DNA of 64,000 bases from Anaerolineae bacterium (GCA_023382535.1 JAHDWA010000042.1:32097-96096); one strand, 5' to 3'. Shown: positions 35,120 to 44,142, counted from the stretch's first letter. Made by a program: numbers and translations. Notes: a model not told the origin generated them from the sequence alone.

Positions 35120-36337
35120 ATGGCAAGTCAAACGCAACAAATCAACGAAGCCTTTGAGGCTGGTAAAGGTATTCTCCGCCTGGCGCCCAACTGGGTGCCG
35201 CGCTCCTTTTGTATTCCCGGCAAGCGGATCAAGTTGCACCCCAACGATTACTACGCTTTCGGGGCCAATCGCGGCGGCATTGACGAGCGCTGGTTCTCTT
35301 CGACGACCAAGGCCGACAACGGTCCGCTGACCACGCCCGACGAGGGTCTGAGTTATGTGGTCAGCGGTAACGAGGACAGGCCAGAGAAGATCCTCTTCAA
35401 AGACGTAGTGGACGAATTAGGGGCCAAGCTGCTGGGCGACCGGCTGTGGAACAAATACCACGCCTGGCCGATGTATTCCAAGTTCTTCGACAACCAGGGG
35501 CCGCTGCCCCACCACCTGCACCAAATGGAGCAGCACGCCAGATTGGTCGGTATGCAGACCAAGCCAGAAGCCTACTACTTCCCGCCCCAGGCCAATAATC
35601 ATGGCGGCGATTTCCCCCACACCTTCTTTGGTCTTGAACCGGGCACGACCAAAGAGCAGGTCCGTCGCTGCCTGGAAATCTGGAACCAGGGTGACAACCA
35701 CGTTACTGACATCTCCCGCGCCTATCGCCTGGAACTAGGCACCGGCTGGTACGTTCCCGCCGGGCTGCTGCACGCGCCGGGCAGCCTCTGCACCTACGAA
35801 CCGCAGTGGGCCAGCGACGTTTTTGCCATGTACCAGTCGCTGGTCAACAATGTGCCGATTGAGTGGGGCTTGCTGGTCAAGAATGTGCCGGCAGACAAGC
35901 AGGAGGACCTGGATTATATCATCTCCATGATTGATTGGGAGGCCAACGTCGTCCCGGATGTAAAAGAGCAGTATTTCCGCCCGCCGCTGCCAGTCAAGCC
36001 GGTTGCCGAAATGGAGGCCGAGGGTTACATCGAAAAGTGGATCACCTACGGCAATGAGTACGTCGCCGCCAAAGAGCTGACCATCCTGCCCGGACGGACC
36101 GTCACCGTGCGCGATTCCGGCCCGTATGGTCTGATTATGATGCAGGGACACGGCACGATGGGCATCTGGCCTATTGAAACGCCGGCCCTGATCCGCTTTG
36201 GCCAACTGACCCACGACGAGTACTTTGTTTCGGCCGGAGCGGCGGCGGAGGGCGTTAAAATCCACAACCCCAGCGCCACCGACCCCATCGTGATGCTCAA
36301 GCACTTCGGCCCAACCCCCGAAGCCCCACAAAAATAA
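35120..36337 (+). CDS. Cupin-type sugar isomerase (mannose-6-phosphate-isomerase-like)
   Basis: 405 residues. A metal-binding cupin core has PHHLHQMEQH in the N-terminal half, a Tyr-Phe-Pro-Pro stretch (EAYYFPPQANNHGGD), and GWYVPAGLLHAPGS; the HxH plus GLLHA pattern recalls type I phosphomannose isomerases and related D-lyxose isomerases. The length suggests a double cupin. It would interconvert an aldose and a ketose inside the cell. The sugar is not identifiable. It lies between an AroE-like dehydrogenase and a DUF4432 protein in the regulon. ATG 35120 has AAAGG upstream. Confidence 0.75.
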   Translation: MASQTQQINEAFEAGKGILRLAPNWVPRSFCIPGKRIKLHPNDYYAFGANRGGIDERWFSSTTKADNGPLTTPDEGLSYVVSGNEDRPEKILFKDVVDELGAKLLGDRLWNKYHAWPMYSKFFDNQGPLPHHLHQMEQHARLVGMQTKPEAYYFPPQANNHGGDFPHTFFGLEPGTTKEQVRRCLEIWNQGDNHVTDISRAYRLELGTGWYVPAGLLHAPGSLCTYEPQWASDVFAMYQSLVNNVPIEWGLLVKNVPADKQEDLDYIISMIDWEANVVPDVKEQYFRPPLPVKPVAEMEAEGYIEKWITYGNEYVAAKELTILPGRTVTVRDSGPYGLIMMQGHGTMGIWPIETPALIRFGQLTHDEYFVSAGAAAEGVKIHNPSATDPIVMLKHFGPTPEAPQK

Positions 36338-36396
36338 ACCAACGAGCGGAAACTTTCTCCCTAACTCTATCTTTTCAAGGTAGAGAACTGCTTGCC

Positions 36397-36419
36397 CCCT
36401 CCCCCTATCAGGGGGAGGG
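36397..36419. repeat. GC-rich hairpin in DUF4432 leader
   Basis: CCCTCCCCC (36397-36405) and GGGGGAGGG (36411-36419) form a 9-bp stem with a TATCA loop. The CCCTCCCCCTATCAGGGGGA form is a common dispersed palindrome. Confidence 0.55.
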
Positions 36420-36469
36420 TCGGGGAGGGGGTCGAGAGTGGCTGGGAGTTTCCCATTAATGGAGGAAAT

Positions 36470-37549
36470 ATGGCAACTCTTTTCGGAACGTCCTACAGTC
36501 GCGCCGATTTATTACAGCATGTCGGCGATATAAGCCAACTGGCCGGTGTCCGCCTGGGCGAATTGAGTGATGGTTTTGAGCGGGGCGTGCGGGTGGCCGA
36601 CTTTCGCACCGGCAGCGGCCTGGCTTTTACCGTGCTCCTTGACCGGGGCTTGGATATTGGCTGGGCCAGTTTTGGCGGCGCGTCGCTCTCCTGGCGCTCC
36701 CCGACCACGGCCGTCGGCCCGGCCTATTATGAGCCGGAGGGCCTGGGCTGGCTGCGCGGTTTTCATGGGGGGCTGGTCAATACCTGCGGGCTGACCCATT
36801 TTGGCGCGCCGGTCACGGACGAAGGCCAGCCGTTAGGGCTGCACGGCCGCGCTTCCTATATTCCCGCTGCGCACGTAGCCTATGGCGGCGACTGGCACGG
36901 CGACGACTACGAGATGTGGCTGACCGGCCAGGTGCGCCAGGCCGTTGTCTTTGGCGAGAATCTGGTGCTGCAGCGGCGCATTTCGGCTCGCCTGGGCGAA
37001 TCGCGCTTATTCATCGAAGATATCGTTACCAACGAAGGCTACCAATCCACGCCGCACATGCAGTTGTACCACTGTAATTTTGGCTTTCCGGTCGTTAGCC
37101 GGGAGACAGAACTGCTCGCCGCCTCGGTTGAGGTGAAACCGAGAGACGAGGTTGCCGCTGCCGGACTGTCCGGGTACAATCATTTCCAGTCTCCTACGCC
37201 TGGTTACGAGGAACAGGTTTTTTATCACACTCCCAAAGCCGACGCCCAGGGCTATGCTGAGGCTGCGCTGGTCAATCGGGCTTTTGGCGGCGGGCAGGGT
37301 TTGGGCGGTTACGTCCGTTTTGCCCTGGCCGAACTGCCCCGCCTGGTGCAGTGGAAGATGATGGGGCAGGGAACTTATGTCTGCGGCCTGGAACCAACCA
37401 CCAACTGGGCCGGGGGCCGGGCCAAGGAGCGCGCCGAGGGCCGGCTGCAATTCCTGGAACCGGGCGAGAGCCGTCACTACAAACTGGAAATCGGCGTGCT
37501 GAGTTCGCAGGTGGAGATTGATGCTTTTGCAGCAGGCTTGCCGAAGTAG
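36470..37549 (+). CDS. DUF4432 aldose-1-epimerase-like protein
   Basis: 359 residues. A beta-sandwich of galactose-mutarotase type is suggested by VLLDRGLDIGWASFGGAS near 70-90, the HFGAPVTDEGQPLGLHGRAS stretch and the Tyr-His-Cys-Asn-Phe-Gly (LYHCNFGFP) of family DUF4432. It probably converts anomers of a sugar or sugar acid, so it belongs in the same catabolic set as RbsD. The start at ATG 36470 follows GGAGGA; the upstream frame passes through a hairpin repeat. Confidence 0.82.
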   Translation: MATLFGTSYSRADLLQHVGDISQLAGVRLGELSDGFERGVRVADFRTGSGLAFTVLLDRGLDIGWASFGGASLSWRSPTTAVGPAYYEPEGLGWLRGFHGGLVNTCGLTHFGAPVTDEGQPLGLHGRASYIPAAHVAYGGDWHGDDYEMWLTGQVRQAVVFGENLVLQRRISARLGESRLFIEDIVTNEGYQSTPHMQLYHCNFGFPVVSRETELLAASVEVKPRDEVAAAGLSGYNHFQSPTPGYEEQVFYHTPKADAQGYAEAALVNRAFGGGQGLGGYVRFALAELPRLVQWKMMGQGTYVCGLEPTTNWAGGRAKERAEGRLQFLEPGESRHYKLEIGVLSSQVEIDAFAAGLPK

Positions 37550-37583
37550 CGGATGGCAGATAGCTTATAAAGAAACTTTTGAT

Positions 37584-37724
37584 GGTGGCGATGATGTCAT
37601 CGCCACCCGGAGTCAACCGGCTTAAGCCGCCCAGCGGGGTACGAGGTGAATACCTGCTCCCATCCAAAACGTATCGGCGGCTTAAAATCCGGTGAAGGTA
37701 GGTTACGGTTTCAAAACCGTAACC
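37584..37724. repeat. Two hairpin repeats before the FGGY kinase
   Basis: GGTGGCGATGA (37584-37594) with TCATCGCCACC (37597-37607), and GGTTACGGTTT (37701-37711) with AAACCGTAACC (37714-37724), are perfect 11-bp stems with 2-base loops. They occupy the 200-bp gap between the DUF4432 and kinase genes. Confidence 0.6.
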
Positions 37725-37751
37725 AGCGCAAAAATTGTTGTTGAGTCAGCC

Positions 37752-39278
37752 ATGACGTTTGTTATCGGAATTGATGTCGGAACTCAGGGGGCACGGGTAG
37801 TGGCCTGTGACCCACAAGGAGTGGTTCAGGCTCAGGCTACCGAACCGTTCGCGTTAACGGCCCGGCCGGAACTCCCGCCGCGTTGGGCTGAGCAGGAGCC
37901 GGAGATGTGGTGGGCGGCCGTCACCGCCTGCCTGCACCGGGTGATTGCAGACCTGCGCCGGCAAGGACAGCCCCTTGAGGCGATTTCCGCGCTGGCCGTG
38001 ACTTCGACTTCGGGTACGATCCTGCCCATTGATGCCAGGGGCAAACCGCTGCGCCCGGCCATGATGTACAACGACAGCCGGGCCCAGGCCGAAGCCGAGG
38101 AAGTTCAGGCTGCCGGAAGCGAGCTGGCTGCCGCGTTGGGCTATCGCTTTAACGCTTCTTTTGCCTTGGCCAAAATTTTGTGGCTGCGCCACCATGAAGC
38201 GGAACTATTCGAGGCGGCTCATCGCTTTATCCACGCCGCCGATTTTATCGTCGGCCGCTTGACCGGCGAATTCGGCATGACCAATTTCTCAGACTCGCTC
38301 AAAACCGGCTACGATGTGCAGCAGGAGCGCTGGCCGGACTTTATCGAGACGAAGCTGGCTATCCCGCGGGAACGCCTGCCGGCTGTGGTCCGGCCCGGCC
38401 CCGTGATTGCCCATACCTCGCCTCTCTGCGCCGAGGCAACAGGTTTACCGCCAGGAATTCCAGTATTGGCCGGCATGACCGATGGCTGCACCTCGCAGAT
38501 CTCCACCGGGGCGGTCGCGCCCGGCGACTGGAACAGCACCCTGGGGACGACTCTGGTCGTCAAAGGCGTCACCGAACAAATTTTGCTCGACCCCAAGGGG
38601 CGCATCTACAGCCACCGCCACCCTGCCGGCTACTGGCTGCCCGGCGGGGCCAGCAATACCGGCGGCGAAGCCGTCGCCCTGCGCTTTCCCCAGGAAAAGT
38701 GGACAGAATTCAACGCGCAGGTACTCGATATTGCCCCTACAGATACTGTCATTTATCCCTTGGCTCGTTTAGGCGAACGTTTCCCCTTTGCCAAGCCCAC
38801 CGCCGAGGGGTTTATGCTCGACCTGTCCAGCGGCGCGATCTCTCCCTATCCCCCGCCCCCCGCTGGCGGTCGCGCCTCCGAGTCCGCGCACCTTCGCCTC
38901 CTGGCCTCCGATTACACGGCCCACCTTGAGGGTGTCGCCTATGTGGAACGCCTGGCTTACGAAGTTTTGGCTGGCCTGGGCGCGGAAATTGGCGATACTC
39001 TTTACAGCGCCGGAGGGGCGACGCGCAGCCGGGCCTGGAGCCAACTGCGCGCCGATATTCTCGGCCGGACCCTGGTCCGGCCAGAGGTGACCGGTGGAGC
39101 CATGGGTGCGGCGATCATCGCCGCTGCCGGGACGTGGTATGACGGCCTGGTTTCGGCTGCTCGGGCGATGGTCCGCCTGGTGGAGCAGATAGAGCCGCGC
39201 CCCTTCCTGGCCGGCGCCTATGAAACCCGTTACCAACGCTTTAAGGAAGTCTGCGCGGCGCGAGGTTATCTGGAATGA
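37752..39278 (+). CDS. FGGY-family carbohydrate kinase (xylulokinase-like)
   Basis: 508 residues. The N-terminus FVIGIDVGTQGARVVACD is the FGGY phosphate motif. The kinase uses ATP to phosphorylate a ketose or polyol. Mid-protein TDGCTSQISTGAVAPGDWN and GTTLVVKG, and later YSAGGATRSRAWSQL, match the family. It differs from RbsK; FGGY kinases act on xylulose, ribulose, erythritol and others, and the residues seen do not tell which. The ATG at 37752 begins at the phosphate-binding strand. The gene overlaps the phosphomutase by 4 bp. Confidence 0.88.
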   Translation: MTFVIGIDVGTQGARVVACDPQGVVQAQATEPFALTARPELPPRWAEQEPEMWWAAVTACLHRVIADLRRQGQPLEAISALAVTSTSGTILPIDARGKPLRPAMMYNDSRAQAEAEEVQAAGSELAAALGYRFNASFALAKILWLRHHEAELFEAAHRFIHAADFIVGRLTGEFGMTNFSDSLKTGYDVQQERWPDFIETKLAIPRERLPAVVRPGPVIAHTSPLCAEATGLPPGIPVLAGMTDGCTSQISTGAVAPGDWNSTLGTTLVVKGVTEQILLDPKGRIYSHRHPAGYWLPGGASNTGGEAVALRFPQEKWTEFNAQVLDIAPTDTVIYPLARLGERFPFAKPTAEGFMLDLSSGAISPYPPPPAGGRASESAHLRLLASDYTAHLEGVAYVERLAYEVLAGLGAEIGDTLYSAGGATRSRAWSQLRADILGRTLVRPEVTGGAMGAAIIAAAGTWYDGLVSAARAMVRLVEQIEPRPFLAGAYETRYQRFKEVCAARGYLE

Positions 39279-40648
39279 GTATTTTCAAAAGTTGTGACAT
39301 CCGGGGCTTATACGGCCAGGAGTTAACACCTGCCTTTGCCCGCGACTTTGGGCAGACGGTGGGGACAGCCCTGGCCGGAGGGCGGGTGGTGGTCGGCGGC
39401 GATGCCCGGCCCAGCACGCCGATCCTGAAAGGGGCGTTGATTGAAGGCTTGCTGGCGGCCGGCTGTTACGTGTTAGATACGGGACTGACGCCGACATCGG
39501 CGATGTACTTTGCCCGGCAGTGGCTCAAAGCCGACGGCCTGGTCATGGTGACTGCCTCGCACAACCCGCCGGGCTACAACGGTTTCAAACTGATGCTCGG
39601 CGAGTGGCCGATTACGGAAGAGGCGCTGCAGTCGCTGCGCCAGCAGATGCAGGCAGGCCAGTTTCGCCAGGGCAATGGCTATTGGGATCGAGCCGATGTG
39701 TTGGAGGCGTACCAGGCCGATATTGCCCGCTTTTTCCCGGCAGGACACCCGCTCAAGGTTGTGGTTGACGCCGGTAACGGCTGCTTCGCGCGGGTTGCCC
39801 CGGCAGTCCTGCGCAGCAAGGGCTATCAGGTAATTGAACGTTTCTGCGAGATTGATGGCCGCTTCCCCAACCGCGATCCGAATCCGGCGGTAGCCGCGCA
39901 CCTCAAGGGATTAGCGGAGCAGATTGTGGCTGAAGGGGCCGATTTGGGCGTCGCTTATGATGGGGATGGCGACCGGGCGGTGTTTGTGGACGAGTCCGGC
40001 CATATTTTGCCCGGCGACCAGGCCCTGGTGTTGTTTATCCGGCATCGTCTCCGGGCAGCCCAGACTCCCAATGAGCGCAAGGTGGTCTACGACATCAAAT
40101 GCTCAAGCATCGTGGCTGATGAAACCAAACGCTGGGGCGGCCTGCCGTTAATGGAACGTTCGGGCCACACCTTTATCAAAACAACGCTGCTGCGGGAACA
40201 GGCCGGGTTGGGTGGCGAGATCAGCGGCCACCTCTTTTTTGGCGAACTGGGCCGCGATGACGCTCTTTTTGCGACCCTGCTGTTTCTGCAAATCTTGTCC
40301 CAGGCCGGCCAATCGCTGTCGGCTTTGACGGCCGACATTCCCTACTACCCCATTACCCCCGATTTACGGCTGCCCTGTTCGCCGGAGGAACGGGAAGCTG
40401 TCTTGACCGAATTGCCAGAAGCTTTTGCCGGTCACGAAATCAATACGGTGGATGGCGTGCGGGTTGTCTTTGACGGCGGCTGGGTGCTGGCTCGCGCCTC
40501 CGTAACCGAGCCGCTGATTACCGTCCGTTTTGAAGGGAAGAGCGAGGCCCGCCTGCAAGAAATTCAAGCGGAAGTCAGCGAACGAGCGCCAACACTGGGG
40601 CGTCTACTGGCCCGGCAGGCAGCCTCAAAACACCACGCCGGCCACTAA
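39275..40648 (+). CDS. Phosphomannomutase/phosphoglucomutase family enzyme
   Basis: 457 residues, the full four-domain length of alpha-D-phosphohexomutases. The phosphoserine loop TASHNPPGYNG places the catalytic serine at about 95, the metal loop DGDGDR starts at about 229, and GEISGHLFF is the sugar-binding loop. It transfers phosphate between C1 and C6 (or a related pair) of a hexose or pentose phosphate. It is translationally coupled to the kinase. It converges on and overlaps RbsD by 24 bp. Confidence 0.9.
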   Translation: MSIFKSCDIRGLYGQELTPAFARDFGQTVGTALAGGRVVVGGDARPSTPILKGALIEGLLAAGCYVLDTGLTPTSAMYFARQWLKADGLVMVTASHNPPGYNGFKLMLGEWPITEEALQSLRQQMQAGQFRQGNGYWDRADVLEAYQADIARFFPAGHPLKVVVDAGNGCFARVAPAVLRSKGYQVIERFCEIDGRFPNRDPNPAVAAHLKGLAEQIVAEGADLGVAYDGDGDRAVFVDESGHILPGDQALVLFIRHRLRAAQTPNERKVVYDIKCSSIVADETKRWGGLPLMERSGHTFIKTTLLREQAGLGGEISGHLFFGELGRDDALFATLLFLQILSQAGQSLSALTADIPYYPITPDLRLPCSPEEREAVLTELPEAFAGHEINTVDGVRVVFDGGWVLARASVTEPLITVRFEGKSEARLQEIQAEVSERAPTLGRLLARQAASKHHAGH

Positions 40649-41020
40649 AATAATGTTGGCGTAAGGGGTAAACTCGCCGGTGCGAATCACCGCTCGCGCT
40701 GAGCGGGTCTGTTGTTTGAAAGACTCGTGAGGCAGGGTATCAATGGGGGTTTGGCCCAAAAGGGCCTGGATAGCCTGGTAAACGGTGGGGCTGACTTCCA
40801 ACATCTCGCTGGCGACAATCGCCCGCTCGACCTGCATCTCGGTCAGGACGACACGCAGGGTGTCGAGAAAGGCGGGCAGACCGGCGCTCAGGGCCAGATC
40901 AATGCGCTCTGGCCCGCTGGGAATAGGCAGGCCGGCGTCGGCAATCACCACGGTGTCGGTGTGGCCCAGGCTGGCCGTGACGGCTGAAATTGGCCCGTTG
41001 ATAATCCCGATTTTCTTCAT
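40625..41020 (-). CDS. rbsD: D-ribose pyranase (RbsD family)
   Basis: 131 residues. The catalytic histidine of RbsD is H20 in SLGHTDTVVIADAGLPIP, and the protein continues with PSGPERIDLALSAGLP and the family closing ILVAGVVF. RbsD interconverts the pyranose and furanose forms of ribose (or fucose, in FucU). The gene is on the minus strand directly after lacI (15 bp gap) and so is probably co-transcribed with it. The presence of RbsD argues that a pentose or deoxyhexose passes through the pathway. Confidence 0.9.
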   Translation of the reverse strand: MKKIGIINGPISAVTASLGHTDTVVIADAGLPIPSGPERIDLALSAGLPAFLDTLRVVLTEMQVERAIVASEMLEVSPTVYQAIQALLGQTPIDTLPHESFKQQTRSARAVIRTGEFTPYANIILVAGVVF

Positions 41021-41034
41021 CCCTTATCTCCCTC

Positions 41035-42036
41035 TTAAACAAGACAGGGTGGCGCGGTTGACTCGCGCACGACAAGTTGGGTGTCCAGCAGCTTTTGGCG
41101 CGGGGCCATCTCCTGGTTATGAATGCGTTCCAGGAGCATGGTCGTGGCGATAGAACCCATCTCGTACTTGGGCTGAGCCACCGTGGTCAGCAGAGGGTTG
41201 GTATAGCCCGCCATCCGAATATCGTCAAACCCAATGACTGACAGCCGGTCTGGCACCGGCCAGCCTTGCTTTACCGCGGCATTGATGACTCCCATCGCCA
41301 TCAGATCGTTGCAGGCGAAGACGGCGGTGGGCGGAGTGGGCTGGGCCAGAAATTGTTGAGCAGCCTGATAGCCGGTTTCATACTGAAAGTTGCCTTTGAC
41401 AATCAGGCTTTCATCTACCTTGAGACCTGCCTCCTGGATCGCCCGGCGGAAGCCGGTCACTCGTTCAGCGCTCAGAGTCAGGTCAGAAGGCCCGGTAATA
41501 CAGCCGATCCGCCGGTGGCCCAGTTCAATGAGATGATGGGTGGCCAGCCAGCCGCCGCGGGCATTATCAATTAAAACGGTGTCAACCGCCAAATCGGGGA
41601 TATAACGATCAACCACCACTAGCGGAGTTTTTCGTTGCTGCATAGTGCGGATATGCTGGGTGCTTTTGCCTCCGGCGGCCAGGAAAAGAATACCATCAAC
41701 CCGTTTTTTGATTAATTCATTGGTGTAAAAGAGTTCTTTGTCCAGGTCGCTGTCGGAGTTGCACAGAATGATGTTATACCCCTGCTCAAAACAGGCATCC
41801 TCAACCCCTCGTGTCACCTCGGCAAAAAAGGGATCGGCGCTGTTGGTCATGATTACGCCAATCGTGTAAGTCTCTTTACGACGTAAACTGCGGGCCAGGG
41901 CATTAGGTTGATAGCCTAATTCATTCATGGCAGTCAGGACGCGCTCACGCAGGTCGTCGCTGACCAGACGCGTTTGGTTGATAACGTGAGACACACTGGT
42001 GACAGATACGCCGGCGCGTTCCGCCACGTCCCGCAT
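41035..42036 (-). CDS. LacI-family transcriptional repressor
   Basis: 333 residues: HTH and hinge helix at the N-terminus (RDVAERAGVSVTSVSHVINQ) and a type-1 periplasmic-binding-fold effector domain (VIMTNSADPFFAEVTRGVED, VDRYIPDLAVD, VIGFDDIRMAGYTNPLLTTV). It should bind the palindromes at 25567 and 42058 and sense a sugar of the pathway, releasing DNA when it is present. The ATG at 42036 places methionine where the family usually has Ile of TIRDVA, and GGAGGT lies 14 bases away, so translation may start slightly upstream at a rare codon. It sits with rbsD in a minus-strand operon. Confidence 0.9.
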   Translation of the reverse strand: MRDVAERAGVSVTSVSHVINQTRLVSDDLRERVLTAMNELGYQPNALARSLRRKETYTIGVIMTNSADPFFAEVTRGVEDACFEQGYNIILCNSDSDLDKELFYTNELIKKRVDGILFLAAGGKSTQHIRTMQQRKTPLVVVDRYIPDLAVDTVLIDNARGGWLATHHLIELGHRRIGCITGPSDLTLSAERVTGFRRAIQEAGLKVDESLIVKGNFQYETGYQAAQQFLAQPTPPTAVFACNDLMAMGVINAAVKQGWPVPDRLSVIGFDDIRMAGYTNPLLTTVAQPKYEMGSIATTMLLERIHNQEMAPRQKLLDTQLVVRESTAPPCLV

Positions 42037-42057
42037 GGTGATGATAGCTCACCTCCC

Positions 42058-42112
42058 GCAAACCATTGCGCAATCGTTTTCTTAGTATAGCACAAATAAT
42101 GAACACACGCAA
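42058..42112 (-). promoter_or_regulatory. lacI promoter with overlapping LacI-type operator
   Basis: On the minus strand TTGCGT (42107-42112) and TATACT (42084-42089) with a 17-bp spacer form a plausible promoter. Just downstream, 42058-42081 matches the palindrome at 25567 at 20 of 24 bases (half-site AAACCATTGCG). The likeness supports autoregulation and joint control of the whole sugar locus. Confidence 0.75.
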
Positions 42113-42492
42113 AGAATTAGTTCAACTAAAGAATGGGTAGCCTAATTGGATTAGAACCAGGGGTTAGTAGGGAGTAGGCTCAATACTAAGTATAAATAGC
42201 CCTATTAGTACCTCTTAATCATCCATCCGAGTGTAGGCTGGAACAGCAATAACGATTATTATAGGTGATAATCTCGTTATACACCTTCAAGATTGTAAGG
42301 TTAATTTAAAGCCACTTTCTACAACAAAGATAGTTGTACCTCAGTAGACCGGTTAGCTGTAAGCTGTAAGCCTTAAATGTGGTTGTAGCTTTCAGGCAAC
42401 CGGTCTTCTGAATTTTTAGAGTATTTCTAACTTTTTTCTAACTTTTTTTGTCTTTACCAAGAGGGGGAGGGTACTGATGAGAGAGTTAGCTG
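42113..42492 (+). other. Leader region of polysaccharide locus with a hairpin
   Basis: The 380-bp stretch is AT-rich and without a gene. AGACCGGTT (42346-42354) and AACCGGTCT (42398-42406) can close a hairpin whose interior has a repeat of GCTGTAAGCTGTAAGCC and is followed by TTCTGAATTTTTAGAG. It may be an attenuator or a leader that controls the genes downstream. Confidence 0.4.
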
Positions 42493-43422
42493 ATGAAACA
42501 TTTGCGACAGATCACAATTGCGGCGCTTGTTGGACTGACCCTGCTCTTTAATATTGAACGATTGGACTTTGGCCGAGAGAACATAATAGATATCGACTCT
42601 TTCGTTTACGTGCTGGGTTTCCTGGCTGCTGTGGTCATCGTCATCTTACCAGTATTCTGGCGTTCTCATGCGGTCACTACGATTGCTTTTTGGATTGGGA
42701 TCTATTTTCTTGGCAAGTTATTAATTTTTAACCACCGCCCGCTGCTGGGGGGTCTTTATACCTACCTTTCCATTACCGAGGTCACTCTCCTTTCAATTTC
42801 TACATGGCTTGCCCACACGCTTGCTCGCGCCATCCGTGACTTTGAAAAAGCCGTAGAGAATATTACGTTCCGCCCGGTGAACCGGCGAGTCCGGCGGCTG
42901 AAGGATGCCACCGAGGACATCCAAGTTGAAATGTTTCGCAGCCGGCACAACCACCATCCCCTGAGCGTGGTTATCATTGAACCCAAACCCGAGTCAATTC
43001 AAACGACATTACACCGGGCTGTCCAGGAAGTGCAGCAGACAATGCTGCGCAGCTACGTGATGAATAGTATGGCCCAAACTATTAGTAAATATTTACGCCG
43101 GACCGACCTCATTCTGGAGGAGCGGGATCAAGGCCGTTTTATTGTTCTCTGCCCGGAGACGAATGCTCAGGAGTTGCGGCTGTTAGTTGAATACATTCAG
43201 ACTATTGCGAAGAAGAAACTTGGTACTACGGTGACCTGCGGGATAGCTACGTTCCCGGAGGAAGCGCTCACCTTTGAAGAATTGGTCGAGCGCGCCACGT
43301 CCCAGTTGCGACAGCCAGATGGTAGCTCCAGCAGCAGCATAGGGGAGTTAACCAGGTTGGAGAAGTCGGCAGAAGCTTTTGTAGGGCAGCACCCTAATGG
43401 AAGTAATGGTAAAGTCAAATAA
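42493..43422 (+). CDS. Membrane protein with degenerate GGDEF-like domain
   Basis: 309 residues. Three or four membrane segments lie in the first 115 residues (VLGFLAAVVIVILPVFW, AFWIGIYFLGKLL). The C-terminal half has the fold signs of a diguanylate cyclase domain (YLRRTDLILEERDQGRFIVL and ATFPEEALTFEELVERA) but the GG(D/E)EF signature is replaced by RDQGRF, so it should lack cyclase activity. It may bind c-di-GMP or a partner and control polysaccharide export. GAGAG lies upstream of ATG 42493. First gene of the polysaccharide locus. Confidence 0.75.
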   Translation: MKHLRQITIAALVGLTLLFNIERLDFGRENIIDIDSFVYVLGFLAAVVIVILPVFWRSHAVTTIAFWIGIYFLGKLLIFNHRPLLGGLYTYLSITEVTLLSISTWLAHTLARAIRDFEKAVENITFRPVNRRVRRLKDATEDIQVEMFRSRHNHHPLSVVIIEPKPESIQTTLHRAVQEVQQTMLRSYVMNSMAQTISKYLRRTDLILEERDQGRFIVLCPETNAQELRLLVEYIQTIAKKKLGTTVTCGIATFPEEALTFEELVERATSQLRQPDGSSSSSIGELTRLEKSAEAFVGQHPNGSNGKVK

Positions 43423-43451
43423 ATTATTAGTGAGAAAAGGGAAATGTACTT

Positions 43452-44141
43452 ATGTCTGTCTTAACGTTTAAGGAGCATATTTTTACTCAATACCATTGGC
43501 TGGATCAAATCACTTCCAAACCGGGTCTTTTGCAGGACCGTTCGTACTTAATCGTCAAGCGCAGCCTGGACTTGCTCGTGGTACTGGCAGTTCTGCCTAT
43601 CGTTACCCTAGTCTTTATCTTATGTGCAGTTTTGATTAAACTCGAAGACCCGCGTGGTCCGGTTCTCTTTATCCAACAACGTACTGGCAAAGGGGGACGG
43701 CGCTTTGGCATGTATAAATTTCGCACCATGGTGGCGAACGCCGAGGAGTTGAAACATACCCTGGCTCATCTCAATGAACTACAATGGCCGGATTTCAAAA
43801 TTACCAACGATCCGCGCGTGACCAAAATGGGGCGCTTCTTGCGGAAAACCAGTTTGGATGAACTACCCCAACTCATTAATGTCTTAAAAGGGGAAATGAG
43901 TCTCGTCGGTCCCCGTCCTACTTCGTTTAGTTCACACACCTACGCTTTATGGCAAACGGAACGCCTGGATGTTACGCCTGGTATTACCGGTCTGTGGCAA
44001 ATTATGGGCCGCGCCTCTATGGAATTTACCGACCGGGTTTATTTGGATGTTCTCTACATCGAACATCGTTGTCTCTGGCTCGATCTTCAGATTTTGCTCA
44101 GAACAGTTCTGGCTGTCCTGACGCAACGGGGAGCACATTAA
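43452..44141 (+). CDS. Undecaprenyl-phosphate sugar transferase (initiating)
   Basis: 229 residues. After one N-terminal membrane segment (VKRSLDLLVVLAVLPIVTLV), the protein has KFRTM, the RKTSLDELPQLINVLKGEMS stretch and VGPRP, the signature of WcaJ/RfbP-type transferases. It adds the first sugar-1-phosphate to undecaprenyl phosphate. GGG lies upstream of the ATG at 43452. It is followed by wzz-like and ligase genes. Confidence 0.92.
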   Translation: MSVLTFKEHIFTQYHWLDQITSKPGLLQDRSYLIVKRSLDLLVVLAVLPIVTLVFILCAVLIKLEDPRGPVLFIQQRTGKGGRRFGMYKFRTMVANAEELKHTLAHLNELQWPDFKITNDPRVTKMGRFLRKTSLDELPQLINVLKGEMSLVGPRPTSFSSHTYALWQTERLDVTPGITGLWQIMGRASMEFTDRVYLDVLYIEHRCLWLDLQILLRTVLAVLTQRGAH

Positions 44142-44142
44142 A

